Source: Hordeum vulgare subsp. vulgare
Taxonomy: Eukaryota > Streptophyta > Magnoliopsida > Poales > Poaceae
Length of the DNA stretch: 64,000 nt
Reading direction: 5' to 3'
Assembly: GCF_904849725.1 (NCBI RefSeq)
Contig: NC_058524.1
Coordinates: 550,377,763 to 550,441,762 of the forward strand
Positions 33,803 to 46,590 of the stretch are shown piece by piece. Under the pieces are notes generated by a model. That model ran no database searches, was not told where the DNA came from, and saw nothing but the letters and a program-made list of their open reading frames with translations. The position numbers were made by a program, and so were the translations under genes. Positions within the stretch are counted from its first letter, which is position 1. Every line of letters begins with the position of its first letter.

Positions 33803-34264
33803 GGGGCTGCGACCGGCCGGTGATGGGGCACTGGCGGGGCTCGGCTTGGTCTGGAGAGGAGCTGCGCTCGGGCTGCTCGCTCTGGATCGGGAGCTCCTCT
33901 CCCGATCTGGAGCGCTCGGGGCGACGGCTCTGGTTCGGGCCGTGGGCGGGCCGGATGAGGGCTGAGGCGGGCCGCGACTGGGAGGAGAGATGAGGTGGGC
34001 GATAGCTACGAGCACGGATTTCGAGCAGGGTTAGGGTTAGGTCTAAATTAGGCAGGGGGTTGTCTATTTATACACAGGGGGCTAGGGTTAGGGGTTTTTA
34101 GCACCGATTTCACCCGTACAATCGTGATCGGACGGTTCCCGATCGCGGGAATGGATGAGTGGGCTTAGTTGTTGTGTAGAGTAGGCTAGGTGGGGAAGAA
34201 AGGGAGGTTTGCAGCCCATCAATGATATTTTAAACACCAAAAAACGTGTGAGGATTAAACCGGC

Positions 34265-35894
34265 TATCTCATCACGATCCATCCCGCGATCCCATCATGA
34301 TCCATTCTGATATAGTGCCGAACGGACGACGCCTCCGTGTTCAGCACACGTACAACTCGATGACGATCCCCGCCTTCTTGATCCAGCAAGAGGGGAAGAG
34401 TGGTAGATGAGTTCTCCAACACGGAGGTGTGGTGGTGGTGGTGAACTAATCGAGCAGGGCTTCGCCTAAGCACCGCCAAACTAGACTAGAGGAGAAACTG
34501 ATGTAGATGAAGTAGAGGGAGCACGTGGCAGTTAGGGTTAGGGCTGCCTTTAATTCCTCTAGTATATATAGGAGGGAGGGACGGGAGGAGGCAGCCTCAA
34601 ACCCTCAAGGTTTGGCTGAAATTGGAGGTGGATGAGTCCTACTCCAATCCTACTAGGAGTAGGACTCCTCCTCTCCACTTGGAAACCCTTTCCTCCTCTT
34701 CCACCTTTGGGTTTTTTCCTTCTCAAACCTCATGGGCCTTAGTGGGGCATATGACAACTCATTAGGGGTTGGTTTGTCTCCTCCCACAGCCCATGAGGCC
34801 CCTCAGGGCATGACACCCCTCCCGATGGTCCCCAGTACCCTCTCGGCACTCCCGGTACACTATCGAAGTACCCGAAACTTTTCCGGTGACCAAAACATGA
34901 CTTCCTATATATCATTCTTTACCTCTGGACCATTCCGGAGCTTCTAGTGACATCTGAGATCTCATCCGGGACTCTGAACAACTTTCGTTTACCAACACCT
35001 ATAACTCAACTATATTGAAACGTCACTGAACCTGAAGTGTGCAGACCCTGCGGGTTCGAGAACTATGTAGACATGACCTGAGACATTATCTGGTTAATAA
35101 CCAACAGCGGGACCTGGGTGTCCATATTGGCTCCTACATATTCTATGAAGATCTCTATCGGTTGAACCTCTATGTCAAGGATTCAATTAATCTCGTATGT
35201 TGTTCCCTTTGTCCTTCGGTATGTTACTTGCCCGAGATTTGATCGTCGGTATCTCCATACCTAGTTCAATCTCGTTACCGGCAAGTCTCTTTACTCGTTC
35301 CGTAATACAATATCCCGTGAGTAACTCATTAGTCACATTGCTTGCAAGGCTTGTTGTGATGTTGTATTACCGAGTGCGCCCCGAGATACCTCTCCGTCAC
35401 ATGTAGTGACAAATCCGAGTATTGATCCATGCCAACCCAGCAGACACCTTCGGAGATACATGTAGAGCAATTTTATAGTCACCCAGTTACGTTGCAACGT
35501 TTGATACACACAAGGTATTCCTCCGGTGTCTGGGAGTTGCATGATCTCATGGTCATAGGAGCAGATACATTGACATGCAGAAAACAGTAGCAATAAACTG
35601 ACACAATCATATGTTACGTTCATAGTTTGGGTCTTGTCCATCACATCGTTATCCTAATGATGTGATCCCATTATCAAGTGACAACACTTGTCTATGGCCA
35701 GGAAACCTTCACCATCTTTGATCAACGAGCTAGTCAACTAGAGGCTCACTAGGGATAGTGTGTTGTCTATGTATCCACACATGTATTTGAGTTTCCAATC
35801 AACACAATTCTAGCATGGATAATAAACGATTATCATGAACAAGGAAATATAATAATGACCAATTTATTATTGCCTCTAGGACCTATTTCCAACA
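34265..35894 (-). mobile_element. Angela-type element A, 3' LTR (truncated)
   Basis: On the minus strand the LTR starts TGTTGGAAATAGG at 35894, immediately after the purine-rich tract 'caagtgggagac'. It matches the other LTR of element A but lacks the last ~185 bp: homology stops at about 34265 ('ctcatcacgatcc', matching about 41130). The outer end has been deleted or replaced, so no target duplication can be checked. Confidence 0.88.
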
Positions 35895-38800
35895 GTCTCC
35901 CACTTGCACTAGAGTCAATAATCTAGTTCACATGAGTATGTGATTGCAATGAATCTAACACCCATACAGTTCTCGGGTTCGATCATGTCTTGCTTGTGAG
36001 AGAGGTTTTTAGTCAGCGGGTCTGAACCTTTCAGATCCGTGTGTGCTTTACAAATATCTATGTCATCCTATAGATGTTTCTACCACGCACCATTTTGTAA
36101 CTATTCCAAATGACTGCTCCACTATACGAATCTAGTTTGCTACTCAGAGTTATTCATATTAGTGTCAAAGCTTGCATCGACGTAACCCTTTACGAAGAAC
36201 TCTTTAATCACCTCCATGATCGAGAAAAATTCCTTAGTGCACTATTTACTAAGGATAACTTTGACCACTGTTTAGTGATTCAATCCTAGATCACTCTTTG
36301 TACCCCTTGACAGACTCAATGCAAGGCACACATTACGTGCGGTACACAACATGGCATACTTTAGAGCCTACGACTAAGGCATAGGGGATGACCTTCATCC
36401 TTTCTCTTTCTTTTGCCATGGTCGGGCTTTGAGTCTTACTCAAATTCACACCTTGCAACACAGCCAAGAACTCCTTCTTTGCCGATCTATTTTGAACTCC
36501 TTCAAAACCTTGTCAAGGCATGCATTTCATTGAAAGTTTTATTAAGCGTCTTAATCTATCTCTATAGATCTCGATGCTCGATGTTCAAGTAGCTTAATCC
36601 AGATTTCCTTTGAAAAACTCCTTTCAAACAACCCTTTATGCTTTCCAGAAATTCTACATTATTTCCGATCAACAATATGTCAACCACATATACTCATCAG
36701 AAATTCTATAGTGCTCCCACTCACTTACATGGAAATACAAGTTTCTCATAAACTTTGTACAAATCCAAAAGCTTTGATCATCTCATCAAAGCGTATATTC
36801 CAACTCCGAGATGCTTGCACCAGTTCATAGAAGGATCGCTGGAGCTTGCATACTTGTTAGCATCTTTAGGATCGACAAAACCTTCTGGTTGTATCACATA
36901 CCACCTTTCCTCAAGGAAACTGTCGAGGAAACAATGTTTTGACATCCTATCCGCAAGATTTCATAAATAATGCAGCAACTGCTAACATAATTCCAACAGA
37001 CTTTTAGCATCGCTACGAGTGAGAAAGTCTCATCATAGTCAACTCTTTGAATTTGTCGAAAACATCTTTGCGACAAGTCGAGCTTTCTTAACGGTGACAT
37101 ACACCATCATTGTTTTTCTTCCTTTTAAAGATCCATCTATACTTAATAGTCTTACGACCATCAAGTAGTTCTTCCAAAGTCCACACTTTGTTTTCATACA
37201 TGGATCCTCTCTCGGATTTCATGGCCTCCAGCCATTTGTCGGAATCCGGGCCCACCATTGCTTCTCCATAGCTTGTAGGTTCATTGTTGTCCAACAATAT
37301 GACCTCCAAGACAGGGTCATCGTACCACTCTGGAGCAGTACATGACCTTGTCGACCTACGAGGTTTGTAGTAACTTGGTCCTGAAGCTTCATGATCACTA
37401 TGATCAGCTTCCACTTCAATTGGTGTAGGCGCCACAGGAACAACTCCCTGCGCCCTGCTACACACTGGTTGAAGTGACGGTTCAATAACCTCATAACGTT
37501 TCCACCATCCTCCCACTCAATTCTTTCGAGAGAAATTTTTTCTCGAGAAAGGACCCGTTTCTAGAAACAAACACTTTGATTCCGGATCTGAGATAGGAGG
37601 TATACCCAACTGTTTTGGGTGTCCTATGAAGATGCATTTATCTGCTTAGGGTTCGAGCTTATCACACTGAAACTTTTTCACATAAGTGTCGCAGCCCCAA
37701 ACTTTTAAGAAACGACAACTTAGGTTTCTCCAAACCATAGTTCATACGGTGTGATCTCAACGGAATTACGTGGTGCCCTATTTAAAGTGAATGTGGTTGT
37801 CTCTAATGCATAACCCAAAAACGATAGTGGTAATTTGATAAGAGACATCATAGTATGCACCTTATCCAATATGGTGTGGCTATGACGTTTGGACACACCA
37901 TCACACCATGGTGTTCTAGGTGGCATTAGTTGTGAAACAATTTCCAAATTGTCTTAAATGTGTACCAAACTTGCAACTCAGATATTCATCTCCACGATCA
38001 TATCATAGACATTTTATCCTCTTGTCATGACTATCTTTAACTTCACTTTGAAATTACTTGAAACTTTCAATAATTCAGACTTGTGTTTCATCAAGTAAAT
38101 ATAACAGTATCTACTCAAATGATCTGTGAAGTAAGAACATAGTGATATCCACTGCGTGCCTCATTACTCATTGGAGTGTATACATCAAAATTATTACTTC
38201 CAACAAGTTACTCTCTTGTTCCATCTCACTGGAAAACGAGGCTTTCAGTCATCTTGCCCATGATTTGCATGTCTCAAGTGATTCAAAATCAAGTGAGTCC
38301 AAATGATCCATCTGCATGGAGTTTCTTCATGCGTTCACACAAATAGGCATGGTTGGCATGTCTCAAATGATTCAAAAATGAGTGAGTCCAAAGATCCATC
38401 AGTATGGAGCTTCTTCATGCGTTTTACACCAATATGACTCAAGTGGCAGTGCCACAAGTAAGTGGTACTATCATTACTACTTTGTATCTTTTGGCATCAA
38501 ATATTATGAATATGTGTATCACTACGATTGAGATTCAATAAACCACTGAAGGTATTTATTCAAGCAAATAGAATAAACATTATTCTCTTTAAATGAATAA
38601 TCGTATTGTAATAAACACGATCTAATCATGTTCATGCTCAACCAAATAACATTTATTTAGGTTCAACACTAATCCCGATGGTAGAGGGAGCGTGTGATGT
38701 TTGATCACATCAACCTTGAAATTTCTTCCAACACACATCATCACCTCACTTTTAGCTAGTCTCCATTTATTCCGTAGATTTTATTTTGAGTTACTAACAC

Positions 38801-40942
38801 TTAGCAACCGAACCGGTATCTAATACCCCGGTGCCACTAGGAGTACTAGTAAAGTACACATCAATATCATGTATATCCAATATACTTTTGTCGACTTCGC
38901 CAACCTTCTCATCTACCAAGTAACTAGGGTAGTTCTGCTCGAGTGACTGTTCCCCTCATAATAGAAGCACTTAGTCTCGGGTTTGGGTTTAACCTTGGGT
39001 TTCTTCACTAGATCAGCAACTCGTTTGCCTTTCATGAAGTATCCCTTCTTACCCTTGCCCTTCTCGAAACTAGTGGTTTTACTAACCATCAACACTTGAT
39101 GCTCCTACTTGATTTCTACCTTCGCGGTGTCAAACATCGCGAATAACTCAAGGATCATCATCTCTATCCCTGATATGTTATAGTTCATCACGAAGCGCCA
39201 ATAGCTTGGTGGCAGTGACTTTGGAGAACCATCACTATCTCATCTGGAAGATAAACTCCCACTCGATTCAAGTGATTACAACACTCAGACAATCTGAGTA
39301 CATGCTCAATGATTGAGCTTTTCTCCCTTACTTTGTAGACAAATAATCTTGTCGGAGGTCTCATACCTCTCAACAAGGGCACGAGCTTGAAATCCCAAAT
39401 TCATCTCTGGGTACGTCTCGTATGTCCCGCGACGTTCGAAACGGCTTCAGCGCCTCAATTCTAAGCCATTTAAGCATTATGCACTGAACTATCATGTAGT
39501 CATCAAAAACTTCTATGTCAGATGTTCGCAACATCCACAGATGATGCTCGGGGTTTAGCACACTGAGCGGTGCATTAAGGACATAAGCCTTCTGCGCAGT
39601 AATGAGGACAATCCTCAGTTTACGGACCCAGTCCGCATAATTGCTACCATCATCTTTCAACTAAATTTTCTCTAGGAACATATCAAAAATAGTAGAGCTA
39701 TAGCGCAAGCTACAACATAATTTGCAAAGACCTTTTGACTATGTTCATGATAATTGAGTTTAGCTAATCATATTACTAATAAACTCCCACTCAAATTGAC
39801 ATCCCCTAGTCATTCAAGTGTCGCATGATCCATATTCACTAACTCAAGTCCGATCATCAGGTGAGTTGAATATAGTTCCAATGGTGAACATCTCCATGTT
39901 GATCATATCAACTATATGATTCATTCTCGATCTTTCAGTCTCTTGTGTTCCAAGGCCATGTGTGTACATGCTAGGCTCGTCATGTTTAACCCGAGTGTTC
40001 TGCATGTGCAACTGTTTTGCACCCATCGTATGTGAACATTGAGTCTATCACACCCGATCATCACGTGGTGTCTCGAAACGACGAACTGTCGCAGCGATGC
40101 ACAGTCGGGGAGAACACAATTTTATCTTGAAATGTTAGTGAGGGATCACCTTATAATGCTGCCATCGTCCTAAGCAAAACAAGGTGCATAATCATGAGTG
40201 ACATGATATGGCCATGAACTTGTGCTTCTTGATCTCCATCATCAAAGCACCACCATGATCTCCATCGTCATCGGCGCCCCACCATGATCTCCATCATCAT
40301 GATCTCCATCATTGTGCTACCATCGAGGTTGTCGCGCTAACTATGCTATTACTACTAAAGCTACTGACTAGTGATAAGGCAAAGCATCTCCAAGCGCAAA
40401 ATAGATTTAAAGACAACCCTATGGCTCCTGCCGATTGCCGTAGCATCGACGTGCAAGTCGATATTTAACTATTACAACATGATCATATCATACATCCAAT
40501 ATATCATATCATGTCATTGGCCATATCATATCACAAGCATACCCTACAAAACAAGTTAGACGTCCTCTAATTTGTTGTTGCAAATTTTACGTGGATGCTA
40601 TGGGTATCTAGTATGATTGCATCTTACTTACGCAAAGCCACAACAGTGATATGCAAATTGCTATTTAACCTTCTCCAAGGACCGCCTCGGTCAAATCCGA
40701 TTCAACTAAAGTTGAAGAAACAGACACCTGACAGTCATCTTTATGCAACAAGTTGCATGTCAGTCGATGAAATCGGTCTTTCGTAAGCGTACGAGTAAAG
40801 TTGGTCCTGGCCGCTTCAATCCAACAATACCGTCGAATCCAAAAAAGAATAAGGAGGGAAGCAAATTGAACATCAACGCCGACAAATCTTCTGTGTTCTA
40901 CTCGATATATCATCTATGCATGAACCTAGCTCATGATGCCAC
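35895..40942 (-). pseudogene. Angela-type element A interior: decayed gag-pol
   Basis: A Copia polyprotein with many stops, read right to left. The primer-binding site is at about 40929-40942 (gtggcatcatgagc, tRNA-iMet type). Gag follows at 39660-39188 ('DWVRKLRIVL', 'VREKSSIIEHVLRLSE'), then a degenerate zinc knuckle at 39095-38913. The protease region is near 38830. The integrase end is at 37947-37720 ('LPLSFLGYALETTTFTLNRA', 'YELWFGET') and the start of reverse transcriptase at 37516-37088 ('WLEAMKSERGSMYENKVW', 'KYRWIFKRKK'). The polypurine tract is at 35907-35895. The order gag-protease-integrase-RT is the Copia order. No intact frame longer than about 140 codons remains. Confidence 0.85.
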
Positions 40943-41665
40943 TGTAGGGGAACGTAGCATGGGAAACAAAAAAATTCCTACGCACACGCAATACCTATCC
41001 ATGGGGATGATCATCTATGGGAGGGGGAGTGAATCTACATACCCTTGTAGATCGCTAAACGGAAGCGTATATAACGTGGTTGATGTAGTGGAACATCTTC
41101 GCGATTCAAATCGCAACCCGTCCCATGATCTCATCACGATCCGTCCCGCGATCCCATAACGATCCATCCCGATCTAGTGCCGAACGGACGACACCTCCGC
41201 GTTCAGCACACGTACAGCTCGATGACGACCCCCGCCTTCTTGATCCATCAAGAGGGGCAGAGAGGTATATGAGTTCTCTAGTACGGCGACGTGGTGTTGG
41301 TGGTGGTGAACTAATCCAGCAGGGCTTCGCCGAAGCACCGCCAAACTAGACTAGAGGAGAAACTGATCTAGATGAAGTAGAGGGAGCACGTGGCAGTTAG
41401 GGTTAGGGCTGCCTTTAATTCCTCTAGTATATATATGAGGGAGGGAAGGGAGGAGGCAGCCTCAAACCATCAAGGTTTGGCCGAAATTGGAGGTGGAGGA
41501 GTCCTACTCCAATCCTACTAGGAGTAGGATTCCTCCTCTCCACTTGGAAACCCTTTCCTCCTCTTCCACCTTTGTGTTTTTTCCTTCTCAAACCTCATGG
41601 GCCTTAGTGGGGGCTTAGGCCAGCCCACTAGGGGCTGGTTTGTCTCCTCCCACAGACCATGAGGC

Positions 41666-43473
41666 TGTTGGGGAACGTCGCATGGGAAACAAAAAATTTC
41701 CTACGCGCACGAAGACCTATCATGGTGATGTCCATCTACGAGAGGGGATGAGTGATCTACGTACCCTTGTAGATCGTACAGCAGAAGCGTTAGTGAACGC
41801 GGTTGATGTAGTGGAACGTCCTCACGTCCCTAGATCCGCCCCGCGAACAATCCCGCGATCAGTCCCACGATCTAGTACCGAACGGACGGCACCTCCGCGT
41901 TCAGCACACGTACAGCTCGACGATGATCTCGGCCTTATTGATCCAGCAAGAGAGACGGAGAGGTAGAAGAGTTCTCCGGCAGCGTGACGGCGCTCCGGAG
42001 GTTGGTGATGACCTTGTCTCAGCAGGGCTCCGCCCGAGCTCCGCAGAAACGCGATCTAGAGGGAAAACCGTGGAGGTATGTGGTCGGGCTGCCGTGGGAA
42101 AGTCGTCTCAAATCAGCCCCAATACCTCCGTATATATAGGTGGGAGGGAGGGGACCTTGCCTTGGGGCTCAAGGAGCCCCAAGGGGGTCGGCCGAGTCCA
42201 AGGGGGGAAGGCTCCCCCCCCAAACCGAGTTGGACTTGGTTTGGTGGGTGGGAGTCCTTCCCATCCTTCCCACCTTCCTTTTTTTTTTCTTTCTCTTTGA
42301 TTTTTCTTTGTATGGTGCATAGGGCCCTTTTGGGCTGTCCCACCAGCCCACTAAGGGCTGGTGCGCCACCCTTATGGCCTATGGGCTTCCCCGGGGTGGG
42401 TTGCCCCCCCCGGTGAACTCCCGGAACCCATTCGTCATTCCCGGTAACTCCAAAAACCTTCCGGTAATCAAATGAGGTCATCCTATATATCAATCTTCGT
42501 TTTGCGGACTATTCCGGAAACCCTCGTGACGTCCGTGATCTCATCCGGGACTCCGAACAACATTCGGTAACCAACCATATAACTCAAATACGCATAAAAC
42601 AACGTCGAACCTTAAGTGTGCAGACCCTGCGGGTTCGAGAACTATGTAGACATGACCCGAGAGACTCCTCGGTCAATATCCAATAGCGGGACCTGGATGC
42701 CCATATTGGATCCTACATATTCTACGAAGATCTTATCGTTTGAACCTCAGTGCCAAGGATTCATATAATCCAGTATGTCATTCCCTTTGTCCTTCGGTAT
42801 GTTACTTGCCCGAGATTCGATCGTCAGTATCCGCATACCTATTTCAATCTCGTTTACTGGCAAGTCTCTTTACTCGTTCCGTAATACAAGATCCTGCAAC
42901 TTACACTAAGTCACATTGCTTGCAAGGCTTGTGTGTGATGTTGTATTACCGAGTGGGCCCCGAGATACCTTTCCGTCACACGGAGTGACAAATCCCAGTC
43001 TTGATCCATACTAACTCAACTAACACCTTCGGAGATACCTGTAGAGCATCTTTATAGTCACCCAGTTACGTTGTGACGTTTGATACACACAAAGCATTCC
43101 TCCGGTGTGAGTGAGTTATATGATCTCATGGTCATAGGAATAAATACTTGACACGCAGAAAACAGTAGCAACAAAATGACACGATCAACATGCTACGTCT
43201 ATTAGTTTGGGTCTAGTCCATCACGTGATTCTCCCAATGACGTGATCCAGTTATCAAGAAACAACACCTTGTTCATAATCAGAAGACACTGACTATCTTT
43301 GATCAACTGGCTAGCCAACTAGAGGCTAGCCAACTGTGTTTTGTCTATGTATCCACACATGTAAATGAGTCTTCATTCAATACAATTATAGCATGGATAA
43401 TAAACGATTATCTTGATACAGGAATTATAATAATAACTATATTTATTATTGCCTCTAGGGCATAATTCCAACA
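41666..43473 (-). mobile_element. Solo BARE/WIS-type LTR, 1808 bp, TSD GAGGC
   Basis: A complete LTR running from TGTTGGGGAACG to CATAATTCCAACA on the plus strand, flanked directly by GAGGC on both sides (41661-41665 and 43474-43478). There is no internal region, so it is the product of LTR-LTR recombination. A TATA box, cctatatatacgg on the minus strand, lies at about 42128-42140. ORFs within it are not genes. Confidence 0.95.
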
Positions 43474-43891
43474 GAGGCCCCTCGGGGCGTGACACCCCTC
43501 CCGATGGTCACCGGTACCCTCTCGGCACTCCTGGTACACTACGGAAGTACCCAAAACTTTTCCGGTGACCAAAAAAGGATTTCTGGTGACGTCCGGGATC
43601 TCATCCGAGACTCTGAACAACTTTTGGTTACCAACACCTATAACTCAACTATACCGAAATGTCACCGAACCTTAAGTGTGCAGACCCTGCGGGTTCGAGA
43701 ACTATGTAGACATGATCTGAGACATTCTGTGGTCAATAACTAATAGCGGGACCTGGATGTCCATATTGGCTCCTACATATTCTACGAAGATCTCTATCGG
43801 TTGAACCTCTAGGTCAAGGATTCAATTAATCCCGTATGCTGTTCCCTTTGTCCTTCGGTATGTTACTTGTCCGAGATTCGATCGTCGGTAT

Positions 43892-45527
43892 TGATACGTC
43901 TCAAACGTATCTATAATTTTTGATGGTTTCACGCTGTTATCTTGTCTTCTTTGTATGCTTTATGTACCTTTTGTATATCTTTTTGGGGACTAACTTATTG
44001 ATTCAGTGCCAAGTGCCAGTTCCTGTTTTTCCGTGTTTTTGACTCTTTTCAGATCTGATTTTGGAACGGAGTCCAAACGGCATAAAATCCCCGAAATGTT
44101 TTTTCCCGAACGAAAGAAGACCAGGGAGCCTTTTGGCCAAGTCAGGTGGGCCCCAGGGAGCCCACAAGCTTGCACCACACCACCAGGGGGGGGCGGTGGG
44201 CAAGCTTGTGGCTTCCCTGGCCGCCTCCTGACCTAGGTTTTGCACCTATATATTCCCAAATATTCCGCAAAAAATCGGGGGAGCCTCGAAAATACTTTTC
44301 CGCCACCGCAAGCTTCCGTTTCCACGAGATCTCATCTGGAGACCCTTCCCGGCGCCCTGCCGGGGGGGGGGACTTTGGAGGTGGAGGGCTTCTTCATCAT
44401 CATCATCACCCCTCCAATGACTCATGAGTAGTTCACTTCAGATCTACGGGTCCGTAGTTAGTAGCTAGATGGCTTCTTCTCTCTCTTGGATCTTCAATAC
44501 AAAGTTCTCCATGATCTTCATGGAGATCTATCCGATGTAATCTTCTTTGGCGGTGTGTTTGTCGAGATCCGATGAATTGTGGACTTGTGATCAGATTATC
44601 TATGATATATATTTGAGTCCTTGCTGATTTCTTATATGCATGATTTGATATCCTTGTAAGTCTCTCCGAGTCTTGGGTTTTCTTTGGCCAACTAGATCTA
44701 TGATTCTTGCAATGGGAGAAGTGCTTGGTTTTGGGTTCTGCCATGTGGTGACCTTTCCCAGTGACAGTAGGGGCAGCAAGGCACGCATCAAGCAGTTGCC
44801 ATCAAGGGTAAAAAGATGGGGGTTTTATCATTGGTTTGAGATTATCTCTCTACATCATGTCATCTTGCTTAAGGCGTTACTCTGTTCTTATGGACTTAAT
44901 ACACTAGATGCATGCTGGATAGCGGTCGGCGTGTGGAGTAATAGTAGTAGATGTAGACATTATCGGTCTACTTGTTTCGGACGTGATGCCTATAGAAATA
45001 ATCATTGCATAGATATCGTCACGACTCTGCACAGTTCTATCAATGGCTCGACAGTAATTTGTTCACCCACCGTCTACTTGCTTTCATGAGAGAAGCCACT
45101 AGTAAACACTACGGCCCCCGGGTCTATTCACATCCATCGTTTACACCTCCGCTTTTACTTTGCTTTGTTACTTTGTTGCTTTCAGTTCTCACTTGGCAAA
45201 CAATCTATAAGGGATTGACAACCCCTTCATAGCGTTGGGTGCAAGCTTTTGTGTTTGTGCAGGATCTTGAGATACTCTTCCGCCGGATTGATACATTGGT
45301 TCTCAAACTGAGGGAAATACTTACCACCGCTACGCTACATCACCCTTTCCGCTTCGAGGGAACACAAACGCAAGGCTCCAAGGCCACGGGAGAAATCCTT
45401 TGCATACTTGCCTAGGAAGTCCCTTAAGGCGTAGCCGCAGCTGAAGGATTCCTGGTGCCCTTGCTGAGGAGTATCAAGCAACACTCCTATTTCTGGCGCC
45501 GTTGGAATGTCTTTTGTTGCAGTAGCA
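43892..45527 (+). repeat. Athila-like 5' LTR
   Basis: 1636 bp. The copy at 51305-52936 differs by scattered substitutions and small indels (by eye about 97% alike), including a gg-run length difference near 44367. Confidence 0.93.
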
Positions 45528-45537
45528 GAATAATTTC

Positions 45538-45555
45538 TGGCACCGTTGCCGGGGA
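45538..45555 (+). other. Primer-binding site, tRNA-Asp type
   Basis: 'tggcaccgttgccgggga' starts 10 bp after the LTR end. It is one base away from the TGGCGCC version typical of Athila-lineage elements. Confidence 0.75.
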
Positions 45556-45999
45556 AGAGAAATCAAGATCTATACAAGTAGGTCTCACAAACTCTTCTCT
45601 TGCATTTACTTTTGTTGCCAGTTGCCTCTCGTTTTCCTCTCCCCCCCCCTTCACATTTGCCGTTTTCATTTGCCTTTCTCCTTCGCCGTTTTCTTTTGCC
45701 TTTTTGCCGTTTCCCTTTGCCGGTTTTCTTGCTTGCTTGTGTGCTTGTTTGTTTGTTGAAGACATCATGTCTGAAAACACCAAACTTTGCGACTTCTCGG
45801 GCACTAATAATAATGATTTTATTAGTACTCTGATTGCTCCCGCCACTAGTGCGGAATCGTATGAAATCAACGCAGCTTTGCTGAATCTTGTTATGAAAGA
45901 GCAATTCTCTGGCCTTCCTAGTGAAGATGCCTGTGATAGCCTGGCTTATTAGGGATGATAGACTACTCATATAAATAAGGAATTCCTTCTTTTCCGGGA

Positions 46000-46130
46000 G
46001 CCCATTCGAACAGAACTCCCAGGTTAAGCGTGCTTGGCTTGGAGTAGTTCTAGGATGGGTGACCGACCACTCCCAGGTTAAGCGTGCTTGTCTTGGAGTA
46101 GTTCTAGGATGGGTGACCGACCGGGAAGTT
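46000..46130 (+). promoter_or_regulatory. 5S-rRNA-like Pol III promoter, left Cassandra LTR (duplicated)
   Basis: Sequence from 'cccattcgaacagaactccc' onward parallels the internal control region of plant 5S rRNA: A-box-like 'ggttaagcgtgcttgg', an intermediate part, and C-box-like 'aggatgggtgacc'. In this LTR a 54 bp block (46015-46068) is repeated at 46069-46122 with one mismatch, so A- and C-box motifs occur twice. Confidence 0.85.
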
Positions 46131-46510
46131 GGTCCCGGGTGCGCATGAGTGAGGACAAAGTGCGTAGAAAAGACTAGTATTGATATGTGGGGCCAGTCTA
46201 GATCCCGCTAGGAGTAACGACCGCCGCGGGTGTGTCCGAGGCGTTACAAGTTTGGTATTAGAGCCGACCCTCGCGGTTACACGGATGTTTGCGGACAGGT
46301 GTGTGGTCATGTTGTTCATGACGTCTGTGACCCGTCGTGGCACACGGCATGATACATGTACTGGACTGGATGCACAGACGTTTGTGCCAAGAGGGAACGC
46401 TCCTGTGGCCCGATGAGGACGTCGGTTCCTCTGAGTGGTGGTGTATGTGATAGCCTGGCTTATTAGGGATGATAGACTACTCATATAAATAAGGAATTCC
46501 TTCTTTTCCG

Positions 46511-46590
46511 AGAGCCCATTCGAACAGAACTCCCAGGTTAAGCGTGCTTGGCTTGGAGTAGTTCTAGGATGGGTGACCGACCGGGAAGTT
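46511..46590 (+). promoter_or_regulatory. 5S-rRNA-like Pol III promoter, right Cassandra LTR (single)
   Basis: The same A-box-like and C-box-like motifs occur once, at 46536-46555 and 46566-46579, without the 54 bp duplication seen in the left LTR. Confidence 0.85.

Larger units (their letters stand above)
25847..34264. mobile_element. Unclassified Triticeae repeat starting TGTAACGCCC, split by a MULE
   Basis: Begins TGTAACGCCCAAG at 25847 and runs to 28335, then resumes after the MULE at 33480 (33471-33479 is the duplicated target). It ends where the Angela LTR begins at about 34265. It is non-coding and ends in a GC-rich block (33560-34000) with no believable gene. I recognise stretches (for example 'cataaccgcgggcgcggc', 'ccctgcaggg') as a frequent Triticeae repeat. 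The TG start and 'TGTAACGCC' beginning suggest an LTR-type element, but no second LTR, PBS or coding domain is visible. Confidence 0.5.

Noticed and set aside
33513..34015. 150 aa and 98 aa ORFs in a GC-rich block
   Set aside because: Open on both strands through composition alone, containing a 28 bp duplication; no family resemblance.
42078..42493. ORFs in LTRs (also 54468-55392, 61269-62024)
   Set aside because: They recur in the same place in each LTR copy and are LTR sequence, not genes.
44367..44376. Frameshift or assembly gap at a G run in the left Athila-like LTR
   Set aside because: It is a homopolymer-length difference from the right LTR in non-coding DNA, and may be sequencing noise.
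46253..46265. tRNA-like sequence tggtattagagcc
   Set aside because: It directly follows an LTR and is the primer-binding site, not a tRNA gene.
46015..46590. 5S rRNA genes
   Set aside because: Only the central control-region part resembles 5S rRNA. It sits in LTRs at matching positions, and the 5' part of 5S is not present.
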